NCBI GenBank assembly: GCA_030062745.1
Contig: CP099840.1
Location: 31,809,006 to 31,873,005, forward strand
DNA from: Capitulum mitella
Taxonomy: Eukaryota > Arthropoda > Thecostraca > Pollicipedomorpha > Pollicipedidae
Direction of reading: 5' to 3'
DNA length: 64,000 bases
How positions within the stretch are numbered: the first letter of the stretch is position 1; each line of letters opens with the position of its first letter. The notes beneath the pieces were generated by a model. It was not told the DNA's origin, did no database searches, and was given only the letters and a program-made list of their open reading frames with translations. Positions 10,031-21,730 of the stretch are shown here, piece after piece. The position numbers and the translations under genes are program-made.

Positions 10031-12170
10031 CGCGGGCTGACGCATTTCTGCCCCCATTTCGGCGCTGGCCTGGCGGGCGGCCGGAGCAGCCTGACCCGGC
10101 GTACGGCCGTAGCGGGCGTAGTCGGCGGCCGGGTGACGGGCGCCGCTCGTTGGTTCGCGCGCCGGCCGGCGGTCGTTGACCCGCGCGGCCGCCGGCGGGC
10201 CGGCGCGCTACGTTGAGCGGCAGTGCGCCCGCTCGCTGGCTGCCGACTGACGCGCCGCCGACTGCCCAGGCCGGCCGCGTCCGCGTGACCGGTCGGTGAG
10301 ACCGCAGTGACCGCGACCTGTGCCGCCGGCGCGGCGAGCGCGCGAGACTGACGCGACCCAGCGAGAGGCCGCGGCACCTATGTGCCATCCGCCGGCACCG
10401 CTGGCGCCATGTCGGACCGAGCAGAGCCAGCCAAAACGTGAGTAGCACGGCCCGAGGCCGGCCCTCGTGTCCGTCACGTGCAGTTCTGGCTCAGTCTGGG
10501 AGGCTGGACGGTGCGTTTCCCGGGATGCGCGGCGGCCTGGACTGGCCGGGCCCCGTCCGTGACCGGTCAGCGCCGGCCGCAGGGGGGGGGGGGTGCTGCG
10601 AGTCAGCAGAGCGCTGGCCGATGTCAGCGGCTCGTCAAATCGCCGGGCGAGACGCAGTACCCGTCTCCGAGGCCGGGTCGGTCCTCGGTCAGGTCGTTGA
10701 CCCGGCGCGGCCGTTGCACCGGTGTTGTTGGAAAGTCGAGACGGTCTGCAGTCGTGATTACTCAGTGCCGCCGTCTGCAGTTGCTGCGTCATTCGGCGCC
10801 CCCGTTCCCGATCCGCCCGTAGTCTCAGCTCATCTCGATGCCTGGAGGAGCTGAGACCGCGACAGGCGCCGCCACAGAGCGCGCACGCGGCTGACGTGCC
10901 CGCGCGTGCGTCTCACGCGTGTCAGGCGCAGCGCGGCGGCGTGTCTGCCGCCTGACGCGACCGTCTGAGTTTTTTGGCATATTTTCCTGCCACGTGACGT
11001 CTGCGTCGCGCCCACTTCGCACCGTCGGCCACCCGGCGACCGCAAGGCACCTCCGTCTGCGACCGGCCGCCAACCCGCCGGCCGAAGGTCATTGCCATTT
11101 CACACACAGGGGCCCTCAAACCTAACGGTGCCGGGCGGCCGAGGCGGGCGGCCGCCCGGCGCGGCCGGCGCGCGGCGCGAGCAGGCAGGCGGCATCTCCC
11201 GCCTCCCCGAGCGGCAACCACCGGCCGCCGGGTGACGTCTGCTCGCAGTTTCCGGCACAGCCGTGCGCCGCCGCGTGGTCGGCCGCCCGGGCTGCAGCGG
11301 CGGCCACGTTGCCAGCCGGGAGGCGGCGGCGGCGGCGGCCGGCGGCCCGCTCGGAGACGGGGACCCAGTTTCGGCCGCGGAATCCGCCGGAACCGGTACG
11401 GCCCGCTCGGCGGCGGCCGGCCGGCCGGCCGCGCCGCCGCTGACCAGCGACCGGCCGGCGAGACGACCGGAATGCAACGGCCTCGTCAACATTGGGGCGG
11501 CGCCGCGGGCGGCCATGTCAGCGGCGGCCGCTCGCGCCGCCGCCGCCTCCGCCGCCACCCCGCCGCCGCCGCCCCTGCCGGCCGGCCGACGCGCAGCCGT
11601 CGGGGTCAACGACCGGGACGGCAGACTCTACGCGGCCGGGCGGCGGCAGCGTGGCCGGTGCGCGATGAATGGGAGGGGCGGCGGCGGCGGAACGTTCAGC
11701 ACCGTTATCGGCCGGCCCAGTGGAGCAGCGGTGACCGCCGCACTCAAGCTCAAGGTCGAGCCGACGTCCGCCATGGCGTCCTGGCCGGCGACGGCGCCGC
11801 GTCGCGTGCCGAAAAGGCCCGCCACCGGGCCGCGAGGCGGGCGAGGATTAGCGAACAGTATGCAGCTCCCGTCCCCTCGGACTCTGCTGCAGTGCGTCCT
11901 GCTACACGCCCTGAATATAATGGCTGTTGTCTTTTCCAGTCGTGGGGAGCCGAGCTGCGCTGTGGTTTCTCAATCCCACCCACGCCTAATCGTGAAGAAT
12001 CTTTTTGCAGACCGGGCCGATCGCTCGCGTCTGAGAGGTCAACGACCCTCACGATCGGACGCTTGTCAGGCTGGGAGCAGCTTGCACGGCGGACAGGTTG
12101 CTAACGGGAAGCCGAGGCGTCGCGAGCGCACACTGCATGATGTGTATCGCCGCACGGCTGATAACATTTG
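10030..12170. other. CpG/GC-rich island
   Basis: About 2.1 kb of dense CG, CCGG and GGCCGG motifs with overlapping open frames in several frames on both strands, which is expected from lack of A/T-rich stops. It contains the candidate first exon at 10409. It also holds a clean acceptor (GTTGTCTTTTCCAG, AG at 11938-11939), followed by frames open for roughly 55-75 codons with no recognised domain. Confidence 0.55.
10409..10437 (+). CDS. Candidate first coding exon (MSDRAEPAK...)
   Basis: ATG at 10409 sits in a favourable context (GGCGCCATGT) in the middle of a GC island, as at many animal promoters. It is followed by nine codons (MSDRAEPAK) plus two bases and a near-consensus donor AAAAC|GTGAGTA. 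The upstream sequence has no TATA-like motif. The acceptor at 11939 would accept this phase (ACT codon), giving RGEPSCAVVSQSHPRLIVK after the junction, but that product is not recognised. It may be a real start exon of an unidentified gene or a chance ATG before a donor. Confidence 0.35.
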
Positions 12171-12348
12171 AGTACCACTGACTTGAGCAGGTGCGCCGGG
12201 CAGTCGTTGCTGATATGCCTTTAAGAAAGAGGATATGGCTTGCAGAGCTCAGTTGCAAATAGTCCTTCAAAACTTTCGCTGGAAGAGTATGATGACCTGG
12301 TCTATATGATCGAACTGTTCAAACATTTCATGTCGGGGTTCTTACCGC

Positions 12349-12759
12349 TAGTGGCGTCGATTTCTGTAAATGATTGGGGGGAGGGGCCAAGCCGGAGGAC
12401 CTGACAAACTAACCTCCCCAAAAGATGAGTTTCTCAATGGATTTAGCCCTTTTTATTTTGATCAGCACTAATTTATAATTGTTTTGCTACAATTTACCAA
12501 ACGAAAAATTGGATTTATCCCCGTGTCTGTGGGCATATATCTAGATAGAGGATAGAAAGATAGATAGATGTGTCGCTTTAGGCTTTATTGTTTACCTTTT
12601 GCCTGTCTGTTATCCATTACGACCGTTCTTTTGAATATTTTACAAATTTCCCTTTAAAACCGGCTGAAAATGTTCCGGGGCCCAAACCAACATTGGAGGG
12701 GCCAAATCAACATAAGGTGGGCCAGAGCCCTCTCAAAAGCATACAGATCGACACCCCTG
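12349..12759 (+). mobile_element. hAT-like MITE, copy A
   Basis: The sequence matches the reverse complement of 30771-31202 end to end: an inner ATTTCTGTAAATGATTGGGGG-type end, a microsatellite core (here GATA-type, about 12541-12570), AAACCAACAT and AAATCAACAT motifs, and a terminal GATCGACACCCCTG. The 8-bp flanks CTTACCGC (12341-12348) and CTTAGCAC (12760-12767) agree at 6 of 8 positions, consistent with an old hAT target duplication. The left terminus has decayed (TAGTGGCGTCGA against CAGGGGTATCGA). There is no transposase frame. Confidence 0.55.
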
Positions 12760-14883
12760 CTTAGCACTCTTCTCGCAGACTTCCTTAATGCAGCTGAAAT
12801 ATTGAATTTTGCTCCGCAGAAAAAGTATACGGAACGGGTTTCTCATAATGTTTTAATGGATAGCTTAACGTTCAGAATGTACCAAATTTATCTGTTGTTT
12901 GTTCACACCATATCAAATTATAATATTTAAAACACAATTAACAATGGCCGTCCCTTTAAGCTGATCTAAAAACAGCGTCTGGATTCCGGTATCCTACGAG
13001 AAAATGCGTATGCTGTTTGACTATGCCACGCTTTCGTATGCGGGTGTTTTTCGTTTGTTTGTTTTTCACCATGCCGCCACACTTTCGCATTAAAGCTTTT
13101 CATGTTTTCTTTTCGGATTTCACGTCCTAAACGGCTCATCTCTACGGCTTGAGATCGTGGGGGGAGGGGTGAAGGTGTCTAGATCGCACTTCTCAGAACT
13201 TTTAACGTCAGGCCTATTTTTCATTCTTTATCTTCTTGTATAAATGTGATCCGAATGGTTGCTGGGGTGATGTTAGGAAACGGAGCCCGTGCTAAGCGCA
13301 GCTCGTTGCGCGGACTTCGACCTCTACATCCGATGGGGAAATGTCAAGTAACAACTGATTTTGTGGCGAAAGTTTAACGTGCCGCCAGGGTTGCGACACG
13401 ACAAGATGCGACACGGCCGTTGGGTAGTCAACTTGACCCTCTTTTGGCCAGTTGCCAGCTGACCCGCGGGCCAAATATCGAGCGTCGGGGCGACTCGAGC
13501 CTACGGCATATGGCAGTGATTGCATGGAAATAGCCTGAAATCCCGTTAAGCCCCCGCCCTTCCCCGTCATTTTCGGGAATCTCCAGTCATGTGCATCAAC
13601 ATGACCAACGTCTTGTTACGTGCCGCATAAAGCATTCTATCCTTTGCCGTCCTGATCAGGAAATGTGCGGAGAATCATGTTCCACGCATCCGTAAAGGCT
13701 TATGTAATTATTGTTTGTCACCGAACTTCTGGGTGCTTGGTGATGTTAGGAGATAAGTCCGTACTCTTCTTCGTGCTGGAGTTTTAAAAGTCCATCCCCG
13801 TATCTGGTTTGATGGCGGCCTTCTAGAAAAACCCGTCGTACCAGTTATGCTGTCCTCCTTTTGGTTCGTTGGCCTGGTCTTGGATTGAGCTCGGCTAGTA
13901 TGGTCAAGGCTTTCCTGGAAGAGTTGGGCAACTGTTCTGTGACTTGTTCGCTCCATCGGCGTATCGTTCACGGCCGCGACCCAACACGTTTGTTATCGGC
14001 GAACAACGGATGATCTGCAAGAATAAACTGGTCAGTCATGCTTGTTAAAAGTTGCTTGGAAGGCACGGACGAGAAACTCCCGTTTTTTGGAGCAAATTGC
14101 AAGCGATTCGGATTATTTAAGCTCTCATTTTTAAGGTTTTACGTTATGACCTTAATTCACACACCCTAGACTTCCAATGCCCCATGAACTCTTCAGTCCG
14201 CTTTAAAACAAACAAAGCCAGCGGGAGAAATTTTGTAGACGCCGAGTTTGTCATCTTTGCATGCCCTATCCGGCCAGGATGGGACAGCAGGTGGTCGTGT
14301 CAGGTCATTGATCTCTTCCCTGTTAACACATAGTGCGTCAAAACTTCTAGAACCAAAGCCGTTCATAATTCCTATTGACCAATGACAAACAGCAGATGTT
14401 GTTCATATCAGCAATTGTTTTTCTTATGAAAATACGTACATTTAACTTATTCCTGGACGCATGTTAAGCTCTAGCAAATTGTTCAATTGCTCGATACGTC
14501 TGTCATATTGGCAGACATTCCTTTTCGTATGACGTTTGGCTCGATCATTTAGGACATTTACGTCATCTCCGTAGGCCGAAGAGAAATGTGTTCTGTAAAT
14601 ACCATTGGCTGGAGGTTATGTCAGTTGATCAATGCTGACTTTGTGGAGGAGTTCGGCATGTAGAATAGAGCTCCACGTCTTTGAACTGTTTATGTAGGGT
14701 GCTCGCATGTTTCACCTCTAGCCCATTGTCTTTCTGTTTGTCTGCCGTGACCTAAGTCACAACACAATGATCTTAGGTCACCCTGAAGGAATCGATCAAT
14801 CGGCAGTGTGCTAGATCGACCGTAGAGACCCTGTATGGGTTTGATTCCAATATTTTTTTAATGGAACCAATGAATAATACATG

Positions 14884-14884
<1 letters not shown>
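12760..14884. other. Non-coding, nothing recognised
   Basis: Moderate-GC DNA with only short, non-homologous open frames on either strand. Confidence 0.5.

Positions 14885-14945
<61 letters not shown>
14885..14945. repeat. (AT)n microsatellite
   Basis: About 60 bases of uninterrupted AT dinucleotide, some 30 units, between TGTA and TTGGCACC. The length is likely to be polymorphic and prone to assembly error. Confidence 0.95.
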
Positions 14946-14948
<3 letters not shown>

Positions 14949-17900
14949 CACCCGCCACCATGGCTTTCCAGAAAATGCTCATCTAATATTGGAGAAAATG
15001 GCATGATTGCTTCGGTTGATAACTATGTTTGTAGGTCGCAAGATATTTTAGCAATCTCAAAGAAAAGGAGGTGCACACAGCAGATATCTTCTACGGATTG
15101 CTTCAAAAGCTGTGGTACTTTCTCTTGGTCCGCTTCAATTTGGTCCGTTCCTTGAAACGGTTAGCTGAGTGCGCCCCTGCTTACCCTGAGGCAAAACTAA
15201 GAGGCCTTGTTTATTTTATCCTGAATGACCTTCTTGCATCAGCGTTCTCACGGCACTCTCAAGCTACCCGCGGATAAACAACTTTTCGAACCAACCCACT
15301 TGGCCCGAGACGCACAGGCTTGAACTCCGTCGTCCCGAGCCGCCGACATTGCGAGCAGAGCCGTGCTCTGGAGTCGAAACACATCTCGCCGGTCGGCAGG
15401 CAGCAGCCCCCCCCCCCTCCGGTTGTCTGGCGGAGGGAGGGGTGGGGCGGGGGGCAGGGCCGGGGGCGCCGCCGTCGGCGCAGACTCGTGAAGGACGTCC
15501 AGGGGGCCTTCAGACCGGCGTCAAGGTCATGCAACCGGGGCCGGCCGTCGCCGCGGTCAGCGACCCCGCTTGACGGCGGAGCCGGGAGGGGGATTCTCGA
15601 TACTTGACGGACGTCTGCGGGCCCCTGACCATCACGGACAGGGAGTTGAGCTAACGTCTGTGTACTGAACGTCCCGCTTCAACCGCCGGGTCATTGGGCG
15701 GTGGCTGGGGTTTCGTGTGGCCGCTGAGGGTGACATCGTTTGTTATCTGCCGAATTAACCGAAAAATAAACCGGCTCTTAAGGTCTCGCAGCAGAGGCAT
15801 TGGGTAACGATGATATCGCTGTGCTCTCGGCAACAAGCTGAGGCCACCGTAAGGGATGTCTGTGTTTAATAATGAAATGGTAATAGCTTATCTTGCGTAG
15901 TTCAAAGGCCAAGGGCGTAAGTAGGTCTGAATGTGCACTGTTCGATGGCTGTGCATAGTCCAATATGAGCTCTAGATCGCGTTCTTCTCAAGCCCAGTGT
16001 GTTAATGTTAAAGTTTAGTGTTCGGGGAACGGGGGGGGGGGCAGCGCCCCGGCGCCGCAGTGGTTCCGCCGTCCCTGCTTCTTCCGCGAAGAAATTTATC
16101 CGAAGCAAGCCAAGTCGATCGTTCCAGGTTAATGGAATCATCGCGTGTCGATTGATTGTGAATCACACCGTAATTGATTCTGCCTTTCAGTTCAGACGGA
16201 ACTTTTCTGCAAATTGTCAAAAGAACGTCCGTGTTTAGTCAGGGGGCCACCAGTGCTGGAACTACTTGACAAAGACAGCTCACTGGCGTAAAATGAAATA
16301 TTATAGCAAAGACCGTAAGCGTCACTCATTACGGCGACAGCCGTCCTAACACCGAGGGATATTAAGAAAGCAAATAAGTCACAGCCATCATCATGCCTGG
16401 CCTGGATGTTGCTGGATTGCCATCACCACACGGTCAACTTCAACGCCGCTTGAGATATTCTGTTTCCTTCCATGGTGCAGTTTGGCCGGCGTCCGAGGAC
16501 CGACTGTGTCTGTATGACCTCCTGGCGACAGAAAGCCGATATCTGTCGGCCGGTTGTGCGGCGTCCCCTGCCGACAGCTGCCGCAGCACAGTGGCGTTCG
16601 TCCGTCGGCGTCCGTCGTCCGCGCGTATTCGTGCACGCCGTCTGTCGCAGCAGTAACGTTGGTGACTGCGACAAACGCAGTTCATAATTCGTGTACAGAA
16701 GATTCAGTCAGATGCACGGAAGCATCAAGAAGTGCAGCACACTAAATTTGGAAAGTACAAAAGTGGCGCGTCTCTCAGTGTCTGGTGCCTGTTGATGTTG
16801 ACTGGAAATTTATCGCACCTTGCTTGGAGTTTTATGTCATGAAGATGCCGAGCACCGGTTACGAGTGACCCTTGCGGGCAGTTTCAGGTACAAACCAATG
16901 GTTTGGCGTTGTGTTCAGCATTGTTCACTGATCATTGTCACCCTGGAGTTCCAGTCGCTCTGGCGCAGGGTGCCTGGCGCAGGGGAAGCGCTGGAAGTAA
17001 TGTAAAACACCACGTCAACGCGATTTCCGCAATGCTCCTTCTTGCCTTATGTTGAAGCGCCATGTATTTGCAACTTAACGAACTTTTAGCTGTGTTCAGT
17101 GAATTATATTTGAAGTCGACATTTGACGACGACTGTCTGGGCATTTTCCCTGCATGAAGTTCGACTACAGAAAATGCATCCTATTCAACCTATTCCATTG
17201 CACCCTATTTGTTTGTTCTTCGTGACACTTCGAAGCTGATGCCGTATAATTTCATGTAAAGATGAAGCAATCTGTGCAAGAAATACAGTTTACCCTTGGG
17301 TTTGCGTATACTTCAGAAAGAACGAAAGGAAGAAGGAAAAAACGAAGAGAGATAGAAAGGGATCATTGGTGTAGGCCTTCTAAACAAACCAGCTAAAACC
17401 ACCAGAAATTGGAATATAGGACAATGATTTAGTAGTGTCCGACATTCCAAAAGACCGGACGCTTTTGATAGCTGCTATTATGGCGACCATGCGACTACAT
17501 TTGACTATATGTGGCCACGATCCCTACCAAATTACTGGTTTTGTCAGGATTAGATTTAGCTCCATTATTTCCATGCATTGCCTCAGGTCTAATGTTAGAT
17601 TTCAGCATTATTGGTGTTGCATTTGCGACACGAAAAGTGCAGGTGGTTCCATCCCTGGATGTCATTAATACGGTATCGCTACTTGAGAAGTGGCTTCACA
17701 ACATGTAGTTCGCGGGTGCTAAATTTTACAGTCGGAGGTGGAAAATGCGATGGTTTTACACTTTGTTCTTGTACATCAAACAGCAGCTTCGTCTATGGCA
17801 CCGTCATTGTTCTGCACGCCGCGTCCATATTTCTACGACCCTCACGTCATGGTCCAGTTGTCAGATGTTTTACATGCCCGATTATTTCACTGCGAAAAAG

Positions 17901-20199
17901 TGGACGGACGTCCTCCATTTTATGCACATTACGCGTGCATTGTTGTCTGATTATGCACGGGATAATTTTTAGAAGAGAGACCATCTGTGAGGTTTGGCAA
18001 GGTCTGGGTCTGTTGATCAGGCAGATTTTACACTGTCCGTGTTCTCGTTATGTTTTGGTCACGGCTTATCTCGGGTACGGTGGACGCTAAACCATTTTAA
18101 GTGCTTTTTTGTCGTTACCCGAACTGATCCGCACGTATGGTCCGGATATCAAATGTTTTAAATCGTACATTTATCTTACTCAGAGCCTTTCTTTTCCGTG
18201 TATGTATGTATGTATATTCCGCAATGTATAACTTCGCTGGCTTTGTTTTGCGCTTTTTCATGCTAAATTAAACGTTTCTTTAGGACTCTAAGCCACAGCT
18301 GGGGTTCACAAGCAAGCCAGTGACTTTTCGAGACGACTCAGGTGCGTGTGGGTCAGTCGGAACAGTGACAAAGCGCAATGTTTTGAGAACTGTGCGCTTG
18401 GACCACCTAGTAGACCGTTTACTCGCATGAACTCGTGGTCGATTTTTTCTTAGTTTGGCGGTCAGCTGCCCCGTTCCCGCAGCTTCTGTCCTCGTTGACA
18501 GAGGCTGTCCGTGCGGCTGATCCACCGCCGTCACGGTGCCTGTGCGCGGCGTCTGAACCGGCAGAAGCCGCCCTGGCCCCGCACCGGTCACCGGTCGACC
18601 GGTGGCGCCACCTGTTCCGACCGCCGTTACGCCATGCCGGACTGGGCATCGTTTCCTGTTTACCGCTGCACGTTTTGGCCAAATGTAGGACACGCAGTGC
18701 AAAAAGGTCGCGCGCAAAAACGCGAATCGTGAATAAAATGGACAAGGGAGGGGCCTTGACAAGGCGGCGGAACGGGGCGGCAGAAAGAACCCATCAGCCG
18801 GCCCAGTAAAAACGGTCTGGCCCGTTATTGAAACAGATCAGTGCAGGGGCCCGGATTTGATGAGAAAACCTGGAGAGACGTGAGGGCAAAGAATGAGTCT
18901 GTCCAGCACGCTGGCACGCCGTCATTGCTCGGCACAAAGCAAGGGCACTCAGGCGCGGCCAGTGCCCAATCGCCAGCTGCGTCTTAAAGTAATGAAACGC
19001 CAAACACTTGGAGACTGAATAGTAAGCTTCCTTTTGGTGGCTGCACGTAAATTGTATTAATTAAGTATAACGCATTTTCAGCTTAGTTTGCCTTCTATTT
19101 TTTATTAAGATTAAAGCAAAAGACTAGGCAAAACAAAGCAACGATAACCATCTATCTATACGATTTGTGATGCAGTAAGGTTGGTGATGTTACTGAGGGA
19201 ACAACACGTGCCTTACGGAAAACGTGACTGAAATCGAAAATTAAAAAGCGTCGTTTTGGAGCAAACTTCTCCGTTCTTTCAGGACCCTTTGTATTAACAG
19301 CTTATTCCATGCTCATTGCAACGTTATTGTAATGGAAACAATGATGTTTGCCAAGTTCGGTTTCTGACAGTCTGTCGACTTGCGCAGTCGTTTCCATTGC
19401 TGTCAGTCACAACTGCATGATGTCTGAGGAACATCAGGGTCGTGGCATGCGGAACATTGTCGAATAAGAAGACGTATTGTCTGGGTGTAATCCCATATCC
19501 ATCATGTGTTTATCTAGAAGCTTCGTTTTGGATCCGATTGGGTAAATGACATATCCATACGAAAGTGTTGCTACCGTCGCTAATGCAGGCCGCTGGTGTC
19601 TCTGTGCAGCTCAGACGGGCGCGTCCAGTCAGTAATACGGCCACGGTTATCATGGTCTTTGATGTTCCGCACAATCAACTAGCATTGGAGACTACAGATA
19701 TCTATGTCGTTCGTTTTGCCTGGTCTTGAACCGATCTAGGGTTCGTAAAAATAAGCGGCCAATCCGAGTGCAAGATAAGGTGAATGGTATTCCAAATTGT
19801 AATGTTTTTCGCGCTTGAGCACGACAAACCTCTTGCATCAACCGACGACGCTTTTGTCGTTAGTGCAGTGAACGAGAAGCAAAATAGGTTACTTATGCTT
19901 AATTTACTTGCATGTTTCTTAATCATTAAATGAGTGATGGATATGTACCGACTGAGGTGCCACGTACAGCACTATGCGAAGGTCTGTGACTTTCACGATT
20001 GACATCGTTCGGGAAACGCATAAAGTGAGCTTTTTGCCCAGGACCATCGAGTGGATTACCTTCTGATATAACTGGCGCGGTATCCTGGAGCCTGTTGCGG
20101 AAAGTACCGTGACTCGCAATCCGCTTCACCGTTGTGATAAACATTATCAGCGGTCCCGCCGATTCCGAAGAAAGCTGACTTTTCAGTTTGTAGCTCGCA
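14946..20199. other. Non-coding stretch, small GC patches
   Basis: Small GC-rich patches lie at about 15300-15620 (with a C run near 15407-15416) and 18430-18830. There is a purine-rich run at 17318-17360 and a short GTAT repeat near 18200. Open frames such as 15071-15277 and 17611-18090 show no domain, and several overlap on both strands. I see no gene I can support. Confidence 0.45.
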
Positions 20200-21730
20200 T
20201 TTAGCTAACGGAACGGTGCTTTGCTACAGCATTTCACGGGGTGCCCCCAGCTCCGGTTCGCACGCGGGTGGATGGCATTGATTGGCCATGATTCAGCACG
20301 GTCTGGTGGATTATGTCGGCCCGGTGTGGCGGGTGCCGCCGGCCGGTGTGCCGGGGGGGGGGGGGTGCGGTGCACACACGCGGCCGCCGCTCCACACCGC
20401 TGATCATGACGCTCGTTATCGGCCCGGCCGCGCTCAGGGCATCGATTCGTCCCGGGCGGGCAAGGTGTGCCGGCCGGCCCGGTTTACACACGGCTCGCAC
20501 ACAAAGGGCCGGCGCGCCGCTTCCGTGAAACTCACGCGCCGCCTGATTCACGCGGCGCCGCGCGTCACGTGTCCGCCGCCCTGCCGGCCCGCCCGCAGAG
20601 GGGCGCGTCACGTGACCCGGTGCGCGCCGACCGGCGCCGGGTCAACAACCGCGCCCGGCGCCGGGGTCAGGGGTGGCGGGGGTCGCCGCGCCGCGCGCGT
20701 GCCTAACGGGCCGTTTGATCTGCGGCGCCGGACGCAGCGGCCGGCGCGCTGCCGCCAGTGCAGAGGCACTCTCGAGTGGCCAGCCTCTCTTGCGCCGGTA
20801 GCGGGTACTCGACCCGAGTGGTGCGACTCAGTTGCCAGCTCATGGCTGCGTTGCGAAATCTGGGAAGATGCCCGTGGGGAGGAAATCCGAGGCATGTACG
20901 AGTCCTGTATGGAGGGATACAGCGTTTAAACAGCGCGCGAGCGAGCTGCCAGGAATGTTGTTTACCACGGCGGCCGTCTGGGGGGACTGGCTCCGTAATG
21001 TCACAGTGCGCAAAACGGGGCGCTGTGGACGACCGACCTACGGGACGACCTCGTCCGACGGCCGGACCCACGCGCTTCTCGGCCGACCCGCGGGTCAGGG
21101 GTAGGCGGCGCGGGTCGAGTGGCCGGTCAGAAGTTCATGGCGCCGCCAGCCGGCCGCCACGGTCACGGCTGTCTGACCCGCCCCTCCCCTCGTGTGGGAC
21201 GGCTGAGACGCAGAAGGGTACTGCGTCGCGACCCTGTAGCGGGCGGGTTGGCCTTGTTTCGCGAGCCGCCTCCGCCGCGCCGCCGGTCAAGACCTCACGC
21301 CGCCTCGGGTCTCGCCCGGCCGGCAGGGGGCGCTCCGGCGGCGGCGGCCGGCCTGTGACCCACTTGGCTCCGGCTGGTGACGTCATGTTGCATGCCAGAC
21401 AGCTGGCGGGCAGCCGGCCGGCCCCCAGGCGCCGCCGGCCCCCGCCCCGCGCGCCCTGCGGTGTCGACGGCGAACCGCGCCGGTCTGCCGTCATCGGCGC
21501 GTGCCAGCTGGCCAGGTGGTGGCAGCGAGGACGCTGGAAATTGTGAAGTGAAGCCGGTGCCATCGACAGCCAATCAGGCCTCATTATGCCCGGATAATTG
21601 ATGATGATGCAGTGAAATCGCCGCCGGCCCGGGCAAGCAGACTGGCTGGGGACGTGTGCTGTGAGCCCGCCCGGCAGCGCTGCGCACGGTAATGTGCAGT
21701 AGCGTGAGAGCCAGCGGGAAGTCATCATGT
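20200..21730. other. CpG/GC-rich island
   Basis: Dense CCGG/CGCC sequence with frames open on both strands (for example 20282-20929 plus and 21135-21728 minus). It includes a G10 run near 20345 and a perfect CRE palindrome at 21378-21385. No convincing exon was found. Confidence 0.5.
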
